A stretch of 64,000 bases of DNA, taken from contig NC_092054.1 of NCBI RefSeq assembly GCF_003086295.3, positions 56,149,546 through 56,213,545 of the forward strand. Reading direction: 5' to 3'. A program made the position numbers and the translations under genes. Within the stretch, counting starts at the first letter, position 1. Each line of letters opens with the position of its first letter. Below the pieces are notes generated by a model. That model was not told where the DNA came from and made no database searches. It saw only the letters and a list, made by a program, of their open reading frames with translations. Below are positions 24,076-36,843 of the stretch, one piece after another. This DNA is from Arachis hypogaea. Lineage: Eukaryota > Streptophyta > Magnoliopsida > Fabales > Fabaceae.

Positions 24076-25577
24076 GCCTCCCCATACTTAAACATTAGCA
24101 TATCCTCATGCTTAGCTTAAGGAGATAAAATAAATGAGTAGGAAAAAGTAAGACTCATGCAATGCAATGCAACATATGTATATGAATGCGACTATATGCT
24201 AAAATGGTTTGCCTACTTGGTTAAAAGTAGATAAGTTCTTTAAGACATATATAAATCAAATATCACTAATTAAAATTTATACAGTAAAAGCAAGTAGACT
24301 TGTAAGAAGACAGCTCATGAAAGCAGAGAACATAGAATCAAGCATTGAACCCTTACTGATGGTGTATATGCACTCTAGTCACTCTAGTGTATAGGGTAAT
24401 CACTCTATTCTTCCCTATTCATGCTTTCTAGATTTTTTTCTTCACCTAACCAATCAACAAGTATTTAATGTACTAATGCAAACATCATGAGGTCTTTTAA
24501 GGTTGTAATGGGGCCAAGGTAAAGGTGAGGGTATATATATGGCTAAGTGAGCTATAAATTGAATCCTTGATTAACCTAAGCTCTTATTACCTCTACATAC
24601 ACTCTTTATACTTTTAGAATCACGCCTAGCTACCCAAAATTTTCACTTTTACATTACATACTCATGCATCAACTTTTCTCTTAACTTGTATCACACATGC
24701 ATTAATTTTTCCATTAAACTTAACATTGGGGTAATTTTGTCCCTTTATTCGTTTATTCAATTACTTAATTACTTGAATATTTTTGGATTTTTTTTGAAGT
24801 ATAAAAATATACATAACATTATCAATTCACCTGGATTTTTAATTTTTATGTCTCATATGAGTAGGTACCCAAATTTCCAATTAATTCATCAATGTAAAAA
24901 CATAACACATTTCCTTGTTAACCCATGTTCCCACAGCTTTTCCACACTTAATTGATACACAATCTCTATCTTAAGCTAACCAAAGATTCAATTTGGGGTA
25001 TTACTTGTTTTTCTGCTTAAGGTTATGATGTGGTAAAATATAGAACAAATGGAATTAAAAGGCTCAAAGTGGCTAACAAAGGTAAATGGAAGGGTAGGCT
25101 ATTTGGGATAAGTGAGCTAATAAAATAATGGCCTCAATCATATGCATGCATATAACACATTAAACATTGGACATATAGGATGGAACAAAATATAGATTAC
25201 AATCATAGAGAAGCAAACACACAAGAATAAAAAAATTTTATGGTTAAATAATGTAACCATGTAATTAAGTTCAAGTCTCGCAGGTTGTGTGTTCTTAGCT
25301 TTAAACTGTGTTCCAAATGCAATCTTCAAACAAGTTTAACACAAAAAGTTTAGATTTAAATTAGTGAAATTTTCAAAAATAGGGTCTTAAAAAGAAACTT
25401 ATTGTTTTTCAACCAAATAGAACATGCATGCAAATAACCTATTACTATGCAATTTATCCTATCCTAACAAAGAAAAAAAATAACCTATTGGTGTTAAGAA
25501 AGAGCAGTTACCTTCGGAAGTCGGTGCCAAGCTTTAAGTGCGGGGAGGTCGGTCAGTACCTGACTTCCGAAGGTAAC
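24076..25577 (-). mobile_element. Element I 3' noncoding region
   Basis: Homologous to 27147-28350 (J) and 51709-52440 (C). No coding sign. It includes beta at 24097-24112 and an 18-bp inverted repeat at its end. Element J is inserted at 25578. Confidence 0.75.
24097..24112 (-). other. Beta hairpin (element I, PPT-proximal)
   Basis: Stem AGCAT/ATGCT around GAGGAT (minus strand), followed in coding sense by TTTAAGTATGGGGAGG and the LTR. Confidence 0.8.
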
Positions 25578-25579
25578 TG
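25505..25579. repeat. 18-bp perfect inverted repeat enclosing a PPT-like module
   Basis: Arms CAGTTACCTTCGGAAGTC (25505-25522) and its complement (25562-25579), spacer 39 bp. The spacer contains TTTAAGTGCGGGGAGG on the plus strand, opposite to the surrounding element. The last two bases are the TG of LTR J. Confidence 0.95.
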
Positions 25580-27146
25580 ATATGAACGTAACTCTCGGCG
25601 GTTTAGAATTTATCTAATGAGGTCTCGTTGTTAAGTATAGTTTCTAAACCAACCAATAGTCCTTTCATACAAAAATTTAGGTTGTCACAAGTAACAAACC
25701 CCAATGAAAATTTACTGGAGTATTTGGACTCCGGGTCGCCTCCCTAGGAACCAATGGAGTGCATGCGTATTGGCTATGATGGGGTAAAAAGGGGGTTTTG
25801 TTTATAAGATGGCAAGGAAGTAGACTGAGTGAGTAAGTAAAGAAAGCAAAATAAAGAACTCTTGGCTAAGACTTGGGTACTTGAGATCACCATCCTAGTT
25901 AACAAACCAATTATTGACAATTATGAGAGGCCAACCCATTAAGTTTACTTCTCGAAGTCTTAAGTACGTAACATTTACTCCTAGACTTGAAGTATGTCAA
26001 ACAGGCTTGATCACATCCACCCATAAGTCCTAACCTACCTACCAATTAGCTTATTAGTGGGTTAGCGTCAATGGGCTTCAAATTGATCACACAGGGTTCT
26101 CAAATTACCAAATCCATTATATCCACAAACTCAAGATCACTCAAGTCCTTTGGCTTGGGCCAAGAGTTGACAAAAATACTCAAGAACTAAAGAAAGCATT
26201 TCATCAAACACTTAGAATGCAATAAAAGTCAACATCATAAATTGCAAGATGCTAAAATCTACTACTATCAATTGCAAGAAAAGTGAGATCACAACTCAAT
26301 TCATCAATTAAAGAAACATCAACATCAAAATTGCATTAAATGTAAACAAGTCCAACATGAGTCATCATCACAAAAGAGAGCAAAATGGAGAATTAACATA
26401 AAAACTAAGAGAATCAAGTTGTAGAAAGGAGAAGTTGTAGAAAGGAGAAATTGTAGAAGAAACAAGATAAGATCAAGTAATTAAATATGAATTTAAAATA
26501 ATCTAACCTAATCCTAACCTAATTCTAGAGAGAAGAGGGAGCTTCTCTCTCTAGAAAACTAACTAAAGGCTCATGTTGGCTAAACTAATTGCTCCCCCCT
26601 TACTTGGACTTCAATTCTACATAAAATACACTCAGAAACAAGTTGGATTTGGGCCTGGGCAGCTCAGAAATCGCCCCAGCATTTTGCCTTCAAGTGGGCC
26701 ACGTGAGAGTATCGGCGCGTGCGCGCAAGGTGCGTGTGCACATCGCTGGCAAATTCTCAACCCGCGTAGATGCGGCATGTACGCGTGCGCGTCCATAGGC
26801 GAAATCACTTTTGCGCGTGCGCGGCTGGTGCGCGTGCGCGTCCTTTGGTGCATTCCCAATCCTTGTTTCTCCATGCATTCTCCCTTTTTGTATGATTTTC
26901 TCCTCATTTCTTCCATCCAGTACTTGTCTTATGGACCTGAAATCACTCATCAAACACATCAAGGCATCGAATGGAATTAAAGTGAATTAAAATCACCAAT
27001 TTAGGGCCTAAAAAGCATGTTTTTACACTTAAGCAAAATTCAAGGGAGAATTACAAAACCATGCTATTTCATTGAATGAATGCGAGAAAAAGTGACAAAA
27101 TCCCCCAAAATAAGCACAAGATAAATCACGAAATCGGGGTTTATCA
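25578..27146 (-). repeat. J 3' LTR
   Basis: TGATATGAACG to GGGGTTTATCA, 1569 bp. GTGCGCGTCC-type palindromic repeats lie at about 26705-26850. Confidence 0.85.
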
Positions 27147-27167
27147 AATCTCTCCACACTTAAACTA

Positions 27168-27183
27168 AGCATGTCCTCATGCT
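27168..27183 (-). other. Beta hairpin (J, PPT-proximal)
   Basis: Stem AGCATG/CATGCT, loop AGGA (minus strand), 20 bp from the LTR. Confidence 0.85.
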
Positions 27184-28609
27184 AAAATCAAGAAGAAGCA
27201 AAAGGGTATTAACATTTATTCAATGCAACTACTAAATGCAATCTATCTACATGATGCAATGGCTTAGTCAAAATAAATCAACCTCCAAGAATACGTATAT
27301 AAGCACAAGGGATAAGGTATTAGCAATCAAGCAAACCACAATTGGATTAAATCATTGAAAGAGTTCACAAACTTGCAAGAAAAGATGATCATGGGTGGAA
27401 ACATGTAATTGAGCGATCGAACCCTCGCCAGATGTGTATTTGTTCTAAGCACTCAAGTGTATGGGGTTGATTCACTCAATTCTCCCCTAATCATGCTTTT
27501 CATGATTTGTTTTTCATCTAACAATCAACAATTACGTTATGCATGCATACAAATATCATGAGGTCTTTCCCATAGGTTGTAATGGGGCTAGGGTCAAGGT
27601 AGGATGCACATGGTCGAGTGAGCTTGAGATTTGAATCTTTGATTAGCTTAAACTTCCCACCTAACCTATGACAACCTATACAATTCTAAATAAACCTAAC
27701 TACCCATTCTTCACTTTTTCCACACACTCAGGTATTCTCTTTTTGATCCCCACACCTATGCATTGACTCTTGTTGAACTTTACTTTAGGGCATTTTGTCC
27801 CCCTTTTTTTATATTGCTTTTCTTTTTCTTTCTTTTATAATTTTTTTATATATATATAAGAGCATCAATGCATATGGTTTACACATGATTAATACATGAG
27901 TATGTACCCAATTCCCAATATTTTTCAACAAAAACATAAACACACTTTTATCTCTACCCAATGTTCCCAACTTCCCCAAAATCAGATGATAAACACTCTC
28001 ACTAGCCTAGGCTAATCAAAGATCCAAATTAAGGGATATTTATTGTTTTTCACTTAGGCTTGTAATGTGCTACAATTAAGAACAATTGGATTAAGCATAG
28101 GCTCAAAGTTGGCTAACAATGGAAGATAAAAGGTAGGCTATTTGGGTAAGTGAGCTATTTGAACAATGGCCTCACTCATATAAATACATGTATACATAAA
28201 TTAATAGACATAAAGAATCAAACAAATCAAGGATTACAATCATAGGAGGAGAATAATGCACACAAAAATGGAAGTAAGTGGTTATGTATGATGTAACCAC
28301 ACAATTAGGCTCAATTCTCACATGCTTATGTTCTCAGCTCAAAACATGATCCACAAGTATATAGCTCAAGCAAGTTCTAAAAAAAATTTCAACCAATTGG
28401 GGTGGTGTCCTAAAAATAAGTTTCTTGGAAATTTTCATCGTATTGATTAAGCTTATTCTAATGCAATATTGTGATTTAGAAAATTTTAAAAATTTAAAAA
28501 TTCTCCTAGTTTACCCATTTTTCAATCAAAACATATTTTTATATAAAAAGGGTTGACTAGATTTTTAACAATCCAGAAATTTTCTAATCACAATCAACAA
28601 CTAAGATGC

Positions 28610-28611
<2 letters not shown>

Positions 28612-28667
<56 letters not shown>

Positions 28668-28696
28668 TATATATATATTATATATATATATATATA
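28612..28696. repeat. Microsatellite (AC)n then (AT)n
   Basis: About 26 AC units followed by AT/TATA runs. Confidence 0.97.
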
Positions 28697-28891
28697 CTAA
28701 GAGTGTGCAACAACCAAAACAAGAGTATCTATAATAGCATAAATATGTACAGTAATCCTAAAATGATCTAAAATATAAAGTGCGGAATAGAACAAAATAG
28801 AGTAGTAGCAAATAGAAATAAAAGTCTGAAAGTTCACCACATAAATGCAAACGCCGGTCACGAACGGTGACCTCCCCACACTTTAGAATTA

Positions 28892-28909
28892 AGCATCGTC
28901 CTCGATGCT
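28892..28909 (-). other. Beta hairpin (J, internal copy after ORF2)
   Basis: Stem AGCATCG/CGATGCT, loop AGGA (minus), followed by CTAAAGTGTGGGGAGG (a PPT copy) and a second small stem GGTCAC/GTGACC. Confidence 0.85.
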
Positions 28910-29036
28910 ACTACTGAAGCTCGGGATGGGGGTCAACAATCGCACTAGGCTGTGGCTCATGCTCAGGCTCGGGCTGTGGGACTGGAGGTGGTACTGGCTG
29001 TGGCTCAGAAATGTCGTGCTGGACCTCAGGAGGCTG

Positions 29037-30066
29037 CTAGACCTCAGTGGTGGTTTGCGTCTCTGGTGGTGCCTCCTGCTGTGTCAGCTCCTCACTATGC
29101 TCCTCCTCCTGGTCCTGCTCGTCAGAGGCTGGAGAGTCCGGAAGTGGAGGAAGCTCAATGCCCTGTGATGCGAACACCTGGTCTATGCGGTCAAGACGTC
29201 GCATGACACGACGCTCGAAGCGCACCATGAAGCGAAGAAGGTGCTGCACCAACAGATAAGTCGGCTCAGGTGCTGGTGCTGGTGGTGGTAGGGATGTTGC
29301 TGCTGCTGTGGAGGAAAAGGGTCCTGCTGCCTCAACTGCCGCTCTAGCCCGAGAACTACGTCTGGTCGAGGGCTTCTCGTGCACCCATCTACCCCATGGA
29401 ATAGTAACTTCCTTGTCATCGTCATCTGGGGGTGGTGGTGTCGCATCATCGTCCTCCCACGGGACAACAGCTAGCTCATCCAAACTAGTAACCAGCGTAG
29501 GGAATGGTAGCAAGCCACGGATGTGAGCTCTCCACATGCTATGCCTAATCAGCCGGGGAAAATACACCTCCTTCCCTTCCATGACACACCTAATCAGAAT
29601 CAGCATATCCATCAGAATCTCACTGAATCCAAGTTCACTCGGAAGAAGTTACAGTAAAACTTTTTAACCATGAGATGTTAATCCTTCCTAGGTCCCTATC
29701 AACGAAATCTAATCCTAACTCTGAAATACGGGTGTTTATGGCACGCCTCACGTCATTGGGAAGATTCAGCTTCTTCTCAATGTTCAGATTTTTCTTTGTA
29801 TAACGGGAGAAGCGTAGCTCGCAGTAGAGGTTGGGGAATTTGGTTGAATCAGTGGATGGAAGTGACTGATTTTCTATATCTTCTTCATTCAGCGGATTCT
29901 TTGCATAGTTAGCATATGGTGAGGGGGTAGAGGTCTTGGAGTGCTTCCTCTTTTTGGAAGTGGTGGCTATAGCTTTTCCTTTATCCGACCTCCTGAAAAG
30001 TAGAGATAATATAATATAAGCATATAGCCAAGTAGATACAAAGCACCCAAAGCAAAGCATACTCAT
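29037..30066 (-). pseudogene. J ORF2: 'putative plant transposon protein'-like (env position), frameshifted
   Basis: Two minus-strand frames, 30066-29635 and 29612-29037, are offset by a frameshift. The first has a basic segment (KGKAIATTSKKRKH), then YCELRFSRYTKKNL and RAINTRISELGL. The second has RCVMEGKEVYFPRLI, matching HCIMTGKEVEVHQLI in F ORF2, then a basic RRSSRARA stretch, a helical RRVMRRLDRIDQVF and an acidic tail. F ORF2 resembles the domain widely annotated in legumes as putative plant transposon protein (I believe PF20167). The function is not known. TTTTCAG at 29993-29999 (minus) could be a splice acceptor. It sits where Athila elements carry an env-like gene. Confidence 0.6.
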
Positions 30067-31310
30067 GAAGTGAATAAAGAAAGGAGATTTCTTGGTATGA
30101 AAGCAAACATAATTCAGAATTCAAACCAAACTTCAAACCAAGAATTCAAACCATACTTTGCACATTATTCGTTTACTGAGCTTAGAAAGCACCATATCCA
30201 AAGGAATGGTATAAATAATTAAGTTGAAAACCAAAAGAAGTCAGTTGGTTAAACAGGTTAAAGTTAGAAATCAGTTTGAAAATCAGTGATATGGTGATTA
30301 CTAATTCAATTCGAAAGGAATGCACAAAACAGGGATATAAGCGCGTTCACAATCATGAATTGCAACAAGTCATTGATGATGGAATATGATATAGCTAGAA
30401 AGCAACTAATGTGAAACAAACCATCAATCAATTGCAAGGATCACTAGTAATGTTGGTGAAATAAAAACCTTGAGAAACAAGTAAATCAGCACATTTAACA
30501 TCAATTCTAGCAATGCATACAAGTCACAAGTTCAAATATGAATTGGGAACTTCATGGTCTATGTGACTTAATGAGACTATGTATGAATATAATGAACTAT
30601 TTGGTCACATAGATGAGAACATTCAAACTTGTGTGTCTATGCAAAAGAGGCACAAAATTTTAAGGAATCACAAGTGATGGTCAATTAGAAAATTCATTCA
30701 AACCATTCAATGCCTAGACGCAAACCATCATGCATCACAAGCAACGAGTTTAATCAAGACCAAAACTTGTCCCTAAGAATTTTCCAAAACCATTTAAGTA
30801 ACAAAATTCTAATTGAACAGAAATCATGAACCAGAATTTGTTACACCCATCAAACAAGGTTAATTTAAGGATTATGGTTAAGAAAAATTCGGCAGCATTT
30901 CAGCAGCATATTGGCTATTTTCCAAATCCAAACAGTCAAAGCAGATTCCATATGAATTCACTAACAATTAGAAACACAAAATTATATATATGAGTTCATA
31001 TGGATGTAACAGATAGCCAATAGTTCAGCAACAAAACAATTCAAACAGCACAGAGAGCAGAAGCAGTTGCTTCAATCAGCATTTCCTTTACCAATCCATC
31101 ACAAGTAAGCAGCATTAACAGATTACATGAACACAGAGAAATGCAGCAAAACAGAGCACTTTCGCATAGCATCAGAAATTCAAACAAGCCTAAATTCACT
31201 ATTCAGCCCAGATTCGCTAACCACCTAAATCAAACTAAACTAACTAACTAAGCTAATTCTAACTACACTAATGGAATTACAGTAAGCAGTAAAAAGGATG
31301 TAGGACAGGG
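30067..31310 (-). other. J AT-rich noncoding stretch upstream of ORF2
   Basis: No open frame and no clear repeat unit, but many CAGCA and AATTCAAACC runs. It could be an intron or leader between the GC-rich block (31310-31680) and the acceptor-like TTTTCAG at 29993. That is inference. Confidence 0.4.
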
Positions 31311-31680
31311 GAAGCAGGAACCTAGAGTGCAGAAACTGAACAGGGCAAATAAGAGGAAGGTGAAGTGGAGTGGTGGTTCGATCTCGCTGTGAAGTAAAGC
31401 TCGCGCCGGTGACAATGGTGGTCGCGGTGGCGCTGGGGCGGCGCTGAGGCTGTGAGAGCGAGCAGAGACTAAGAGGGGTCGAGTGGAGGAGAGAAAGGGA
31501 GTGAGGAGGAGGGGGTTGGTGACGGCGGTGGCGATGGTCGCGGGTCGCTCGCCGGAGGGCAGCCAGTGGTGGGTTGCTCAGAGGTTGGAGGTTGAAGATG
31601 GAGGGAGAGAAGAAATGGAACGTTGGGGACGAAGGGGGGAGGGGGTATTGTGCGAATGCGCTAGGGCTTCGCGTCTCTGG
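31310..31680 (-). other. J GC-rich, pyrimidine-rich leader-like block
   Basis: On the minus strand it is C/T-rich with CpG-rich stretches (CAGCGCCGCCCCAGCGCC), unlike its AT-rich surroundings. It is positioned like the pyrimidine leader of B ORF2 (40870-41000). It could be a promoter/5' exon of ORF2 or captured host sequence. Nothing in it decides which. Confidence 0.35.
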
Positions 31681-32155
31681 TTAAATGGGTTTTTTGAATC
31701 CACACGCACGCGCACCGTGCGCGTCCGCGTGGGTGATAGAAATAGGGAGGTGGTGCGGGGGCGCCGTACGCGCCTACGCGTATATGGATGAGTTAAGGGT
31801 TCGCGCGGACACGTACAGTGCGCGTCCGCGTGGGTAAGCTGGGCCAGAGGCACAAAAGAGGCCCAGAGTTGGCACAACTCTCGGGTCCTTTGGCCTGGGT
31901 GATGCTAAAATGCATCGACGCGCGTGCGCACCATGCGCGTTCGCGTGGATGGTATGAGCTTATGGAATGGGCGCGGAGGCGCGAAGTACGTCAATGCGTG
32001 TATGAAGAAACAGGAAGTGGTGCAGACGCGTACAGCGGGCGTCCGTGTGGATTGAGATACAGAGTTGGCCCAAAAGTGGCACAACTCTCTGGTCCTTGGC
32101 CCAGATAGTTGAAATGGGCAGCCTACGCGCACGCGCACCTTGCGCTAGCGCGTGG
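31680..32155. repeat. J palindromic array (GCGCGTCCGCGTGG type)
   Basis: Repeats of GTGCGCGTCCGCGTGGG and ACGCGCACGCGCACC recur with ~100-bp spacing, joined by a repeated GGCACAACTCT segment. It lies between alpha and ORF2. Confidence 0.8.
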
Positions 32156-32460
32156 CTTGGGTTTTTTTTTTTAAAGAGCATCAAAAGACCTCCTAACTTT
32201 CCATCCTTCTCTAAGACTCTAAACTAGCTAAGATGCAATATTAAACGCATTTTGAAACATAAGGGCTTTTTCAGACAACTTGAGAAAACTTGCAATTCAA
32301 GCAAAAACTCAGTTCAAAGATTCACCCCTTATTAAAGCATAGAATGTATAAACACCTTAGCAAGCAAATGGAAATATACCAAGAAGTAACGAAACTATAT
32401 ACAATGGAACCCAATTCATTCATTCATTATATCCACAAGAGAATGGAAAGAGTTTACCAT

Positions 32461-32478
32461 GGTGGGGTGTCTCCCACC
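32461..32478 (-). other. Alpha hairpin of J
   Basis: Stem GGTGGG/CCCACC, loop AGACAC (minus strand), 48 nt after the ORF1 stop at 32527. Confidence 0.85.
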
Positions 32479-32526
32479 AAGCACTTTTAGTTTAAGACCT
32501 TAAGTTGGACATTGGGAGGCTTCTTG

Positions 32527-32803
32527 TCAAGGTGGCTTATGCTTGTATCCATCCTTGAACCTCCAAGAGTGCTTGTCCTTCAATTGGTTGTCAGAAATGC
32601 CAACCTTCTTCATTAAGATTTGGTGAGGTCCTCTCCAAGATGTGAGCTCCCGAGATAGACTATCATAGGATAATCCAGGATCCCATATCTTGTCCTCGCA
32701 CCCATCTTCTAGTTGATTGCCTTGACTTTGTCCGAGCGACGAGAAAACAGAATTATCATGGACGCACCAAACTACTCTCCTAGACCCATTTAATTGAGCA
32801 TTA
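32527..32803 (-). pseudogene. J ORF1, C-terminal part (split by C)
   Basis: The minus-strand frame continues the 58018-59172 segment once element C and one CATTA are removed. It carries NGSRRVVWC, QLEDGCEDKIWDPGL and the C terminus KDGYKHKPP, shared with C ORF1 and partly with H. The annotated frame that starts at 32880 in LTR C is an artefact of the insertion. It is an unknown protein of the gag position. Confidence 0.75.
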
Positions 32804-34551
32804 TGATGAACGAACTCTTGACGGTTTAGAATTTCCTCAAATGAATGAATTCTCGTTGTGAAGTATAGTTTCCAAACCAATCAAGAATCCTCTCATACAA
32901 AAATTTGAGTTGTCACATGTACAAATCCCAAATGAAAATTAACCGAAGTATTTGAACTCCGGGTCATCTCACAAGGAATTGCAATGAAGTGGTCAATTAT
33001 TGGCTATGAAGATACAAGGGGTTTTGGTTTATAAGAGGCGCAAGAAATTAAATGACAAGAAAAGTAAAGAGAGTAATTAAAGAAAGCAATTAATAAAGAG
33101 AGACATTCATGGTAAGCATTGAGAATATAGGCTTTCTATCCTAGTCATGCAATGATTAATTCATCTTATTTAGTCAACTCCAACAAATAGGGAGAAAGTC
33201 AAACAAGATTAATCAATCATACCACAATAATAACAAGAATTTATCTTATTAGGTCATCTCCAACATTAGAAGAAGGTATCATATTATCTTCCATGAGAGA
33301 AAGTCTAATAAGACTAGCTAATCTCAATCCAAAAGTCCTAATCAACTCACTAATTAAATTAGCAAAAGATTAGCGTCAATGGAAACAATATTCCAAAAGT
33401 TCTAATCAACTCACTAATTAAATTAGCAAAAGATTAGCGTCAATGGAAAGAATATTAGATAACAACTCTAGATCACCAACATGAGTTGGGTTTTCATGAC
33501 TCAAGATTGCCTAATTACTCTTTCCTAGCCAAGAATGCTCAAAATCTACTCTAAGCCCCAACCAAGCATTTTATCAAACACTTGGTGGGTAAAAATGGAA
33601 AGCATAGTAAAATGTGCAAGAAATATAAATCTACTAACTATCAATTGCAAGAAAAGTAAATCAACAATTCAAATCATCAATTAAAAGAACATGGAAACAT
33701 AAAATTGCATTAAAGAAAATTAAGATTCAACAATGGTTCATAAACATAAAAAGGGCAAAATAAAGGAAATGACAAGCAAAAAACTAGAAGAATAGAGATG
33801 TAACAACAAGAAATTAAAAGGAGAAACTAAATCAAAACAAGAATTAAAACTTGGATCCAAGAAGAATTAACTAAAACTACCCTAAAATCTAGAGAGAGGA
33901 GAGAGCCTCTCTCTCTAGAATTCTAACCTAAAACATGATGAAAACTATTCTATGAATCCTTTCTTCATTCCCCCTTCAATCCTTGGGTTCAATAGCATCA
34001 GAAATGGGTTGGATTGGGCCCAAAATGAGCTGCAAAATCGCTGGGGGCGATTTCATTAAAGTGGACCCACGACAGAATCGGCGCGCACGCGTACATGGCA
34101 CGTGCGTGCCCCTGAGCGCGAAGTAACATATGGTAAAATTTATATCATTTCGAAGCCCCGAATGTTAGCTTTCCAACGCAACTAGAACCGCCTCATTTGC
34201 ACCTCTGTAGCTCAAGTTATGGTCGTTTGAGTGCGAAGAGGTCAGGCTTGACAGCTTTACGGTTCCTCCATTTCTTCATGAGTTCTCCCACTTTGCATGC
34301 TTTTCTCCTCACTTCTTCCATCCAATACTTGCCTTATAAACCTGAAATCACTTAACAATATATCAAGGCATCGAATGGAATTAAAGTGGATTAAAATCAC
34401 CAATTTTAGGGCCTAAAAAGTATGTTTTCACATTTAAGCACAATTCAAGGGAGAATTACAAAACCATGCTATTTCATTGAATAAATGTGAGAAAAGGTGA
34501 TAAAATCCCCCAAAATAAGCACAAGATAAACCACAAAATTGGGGTTTATCA
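32804..34551 (-). repeat. C 3' LTR
   Basis: 1748 bp, 63 bp longer than its partner because of a 64-bp tandem duplication (33330-33393 copied at 33394-33457). Otherwise it is very close to 56328-58012. Confidence 0.95.
33330..33457. repeat. 64-bp tandem duplication private to this LTR
   Basis: Two units starting CCAAAAGT and ending AATATT. The partner LTR has one unit, so the duplication arose after insertion. Confidence 0.9.
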
Positions 34552-35076
34552 AATCTCCCCACACTTAAACCAAGCATGTCCTCATGCTAAGAATAAAGAA
34601 GGACAAGAAAAGCGTATGAACATTTATTCAATGCAAATAAACTATATGCACCTATCTATATGAATGCATCCACTTAGTCAAAATAAATTAATTTCCAAGA
34701 ATACATATACAAATAGAAGGGCTAAGGCAATAGCAATCACTCAACCCACAATTGAATTGAATTATTAAAAAGATTTTAAAAACTTGCAAGAAAAGAGATG
34801 ATCATGGGTGGAAACATGTAATTGAGCGATCGAACCTCACCGGATGTGTATCCGCTCTAGTCACTCAAGTGTATGGGGTTGATTCACTCAATCATCCTCT
34901 AATCATGTTTTTCAAGATTTGTTTTTCATCTAACAATCAACAATTATTTCATGCATGCATACAAATATCATGAGGACTTCCCATAGGTTGTAATGGGATT
35001 AGGGTCAAGGTAGGATGCATATGGTCAAGTGGGCTTGAGATTTGAATCTTTGATTAACTTAAACTTCCTGCCTAAC
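34552..35076 (-). other. C 3' noncoding region, part 1
   Basis: PPT (minus TTTAAGTGTGGGGAGATT) and beta lie next to the LTR. There is no coding sign. It continues at 51709 beyond element A. Confidence 0.85.
34573..34588 (-). other. Beta hairpin (C, PPT-proximal)
   Basis: Stem AGCATG/CATGCT, loop AGGA (minus strand). Confidence 0.85.
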
Positions 35077-36837
35077 TGATGACAAGTCATCTTAGCCTAG
35101 TTTCACTAGCCTTTTTCTTTAGTTTTCAATTGAATTATGCACTTTCTTGAGCCATAAGCAAGCCAATTGGGTAGATTTTCATGTTTCCTTTGATTTAATC
35201 AACCATGTATGAATTCATGCTATTTCATGAGGTTTTATGCTATAATTGTCACATATTATGAAAGAATGAATATCTCATGATTTTGAGCATAGCTTTGATG
35301 TGTTTGGTTGATTAATGATAGGTGAAGAAAGCTTGGAGAAAGGTTGATGCAAGAAGGAATGGCTAGGAGGAAGAGAGAACAAAAAGTTTGAGCAAAAGTT
35401 TGCCTCAAACTTTAGCTCAAACTTTTGGATTAATTGAAAATGAACCAGGAAGCAAAAAGCTGGACCAAAAGTTAGCCTCAAACTTTTTGGCTAACTTTTG
35501 GGCAAAAGCTGGAGCAAAAGTTAGCCCCTAACTTTTTGGCTAACTTTTGGGCATATGAAAAACACTCCCTGTGCTAGCAAAAGTTTGCGCCAACGTTAGT
35601 CCCTAACTTTTTGGCTAACGTTGGCGCCATGAATAAGCAAGGGGAGGCCAACGTTGGAGCAAAAGTTAGACCCCTAACTTTTGCCCCAACGTTGGTATCA
35701 GCAAGGAAGGGTGCTGATGTGAAAAGTTGGAGCAAAAGTTAGACCCTAACTTTTACTCCAACTTTTACTCAAGCTTTCATGATTCCAACCCGGTTCAATT
35801 CGGTTCTTCTCCAAACTCCAAGAGCAATCAACCAAGGCCTCTATCAACCCAATTCCATCAAGAGCAAAGGCCCAATTGAAGACTTGAAGACCATTTGAAG
35901 AAAGTGTATAAATAGCATAGGATTTAAGTTTTTAAAGGAGCTCCCCTTTTAGTTTTTCAGAATAGCTTTCTTTTGAGTTTTGCTGAGAGCTCACTTTTAT
36001 TTTTCTTAGCATTGTTGTTTAATTGAAGAGAATTTGGGAGGAGAATTGATCTCTCTTCTTCCTTGTTCTTGCCCAGCACTCTTTACTTTTCTTGTCTTGG
36101 ATTTTGGGTGGAGAATTGAAGAAATTCTGTTTCAATCTCACCTTGGGATCTTGTTTAATTTTCTGCTTAATTGAATTTCAGTTTCGGTTACTTGCTTCTT
36201 CATCTACTTTCTTTGCAATTTACAATCTCCTTTGCAATTGTTCTTGTTGGATCTAGGAAGGCATTGAGATCTAGACTTGGTTTTCTAGTCTCTTGGGTCC
36301 TGAGATCTGAATTCCAATTTTACATCCTCTGTTTACTGCTTTCATGCTCATTTTACTTTTCTGTTTTAGATCTGATTCAATCCAAGTCTTCTTCTATTTC
36401 TCTGCTTGTTGCAATTTTATATTTTCTTGTTTAATTTCTGCAAATCCAACTCCCCATTCCCTTTACAATTCAAGCCATTTACATTTCTTGCACTTTAAGA
36501 TTCTGCAATTTACATTTCTTGCGTTCTAAGTTTCTGCCATTTAATTTCTTGCTCTTTAAGATTCAATACTTTAAATTCCAGTTCTCTTTAATTTCATGCA
36601 ATTCACCCATTTCCTTTACTTTCTATGCAATTTAAATTCTGCAAATCACAAATCTCTCAACCAAATCTTGATTCGCTTGACTAAATCAACCACTAAACTA
36701 AAATTGCTCAATCCTTCAATTCCTGTGGGATCGACCTCACTCCCGTGAGTTATTATTACTTGATGCGACCCGATGCACTTGCCGGTTAGATTTGGGTATT
36801 TTGGAGAAATTCATTTTTCCACAGAAATATCCCATCA
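35077..36837 (+). repeat. A 5' LTR
   Basis: TGATGACAAGTC to ATCCCATCA. It holds many arms of AAAAGTTAG/CTAACTTTT and a 48-nt near-perfect hairpin at 35648-35695. Short frames inside are not genes. Confidence 0.97.
35648..35695. repeat. Large LTR palindrome of A
   Basis: Two 22-nt arms with one mismatch and a 4-nt loop. Each arm itself ends in the palindrome CCAACGTTGG. The same structure is at 50514-50561. Confidence 0.9.
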
Positions 36838-36843
36838 AGTTTT

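Larger units (their letters stand above)
27147..28856 (-). other. J 3' noncoding region
   Basis: No coding sign. It holds a PPT (minus TTTAAGTGTGGAGAG), beta at 27168, a conserved GGGCATTTTGTCCC box near 27793 and the microsatellite at 28612. It matches the reverse complement of N 18191-19360. Confidence 0.75.

Noticed and set aside
29037..29612. Host transcription-factor-like acidic protein
   Set aside because: The frame carries the ORF2 motif shared with F and is inside element J.
35275..36529. Small frames in the A LTR (also 50142-51395)
   Set aside because: Identical in both LTRs, T-rich, no domain; LTR sequence.
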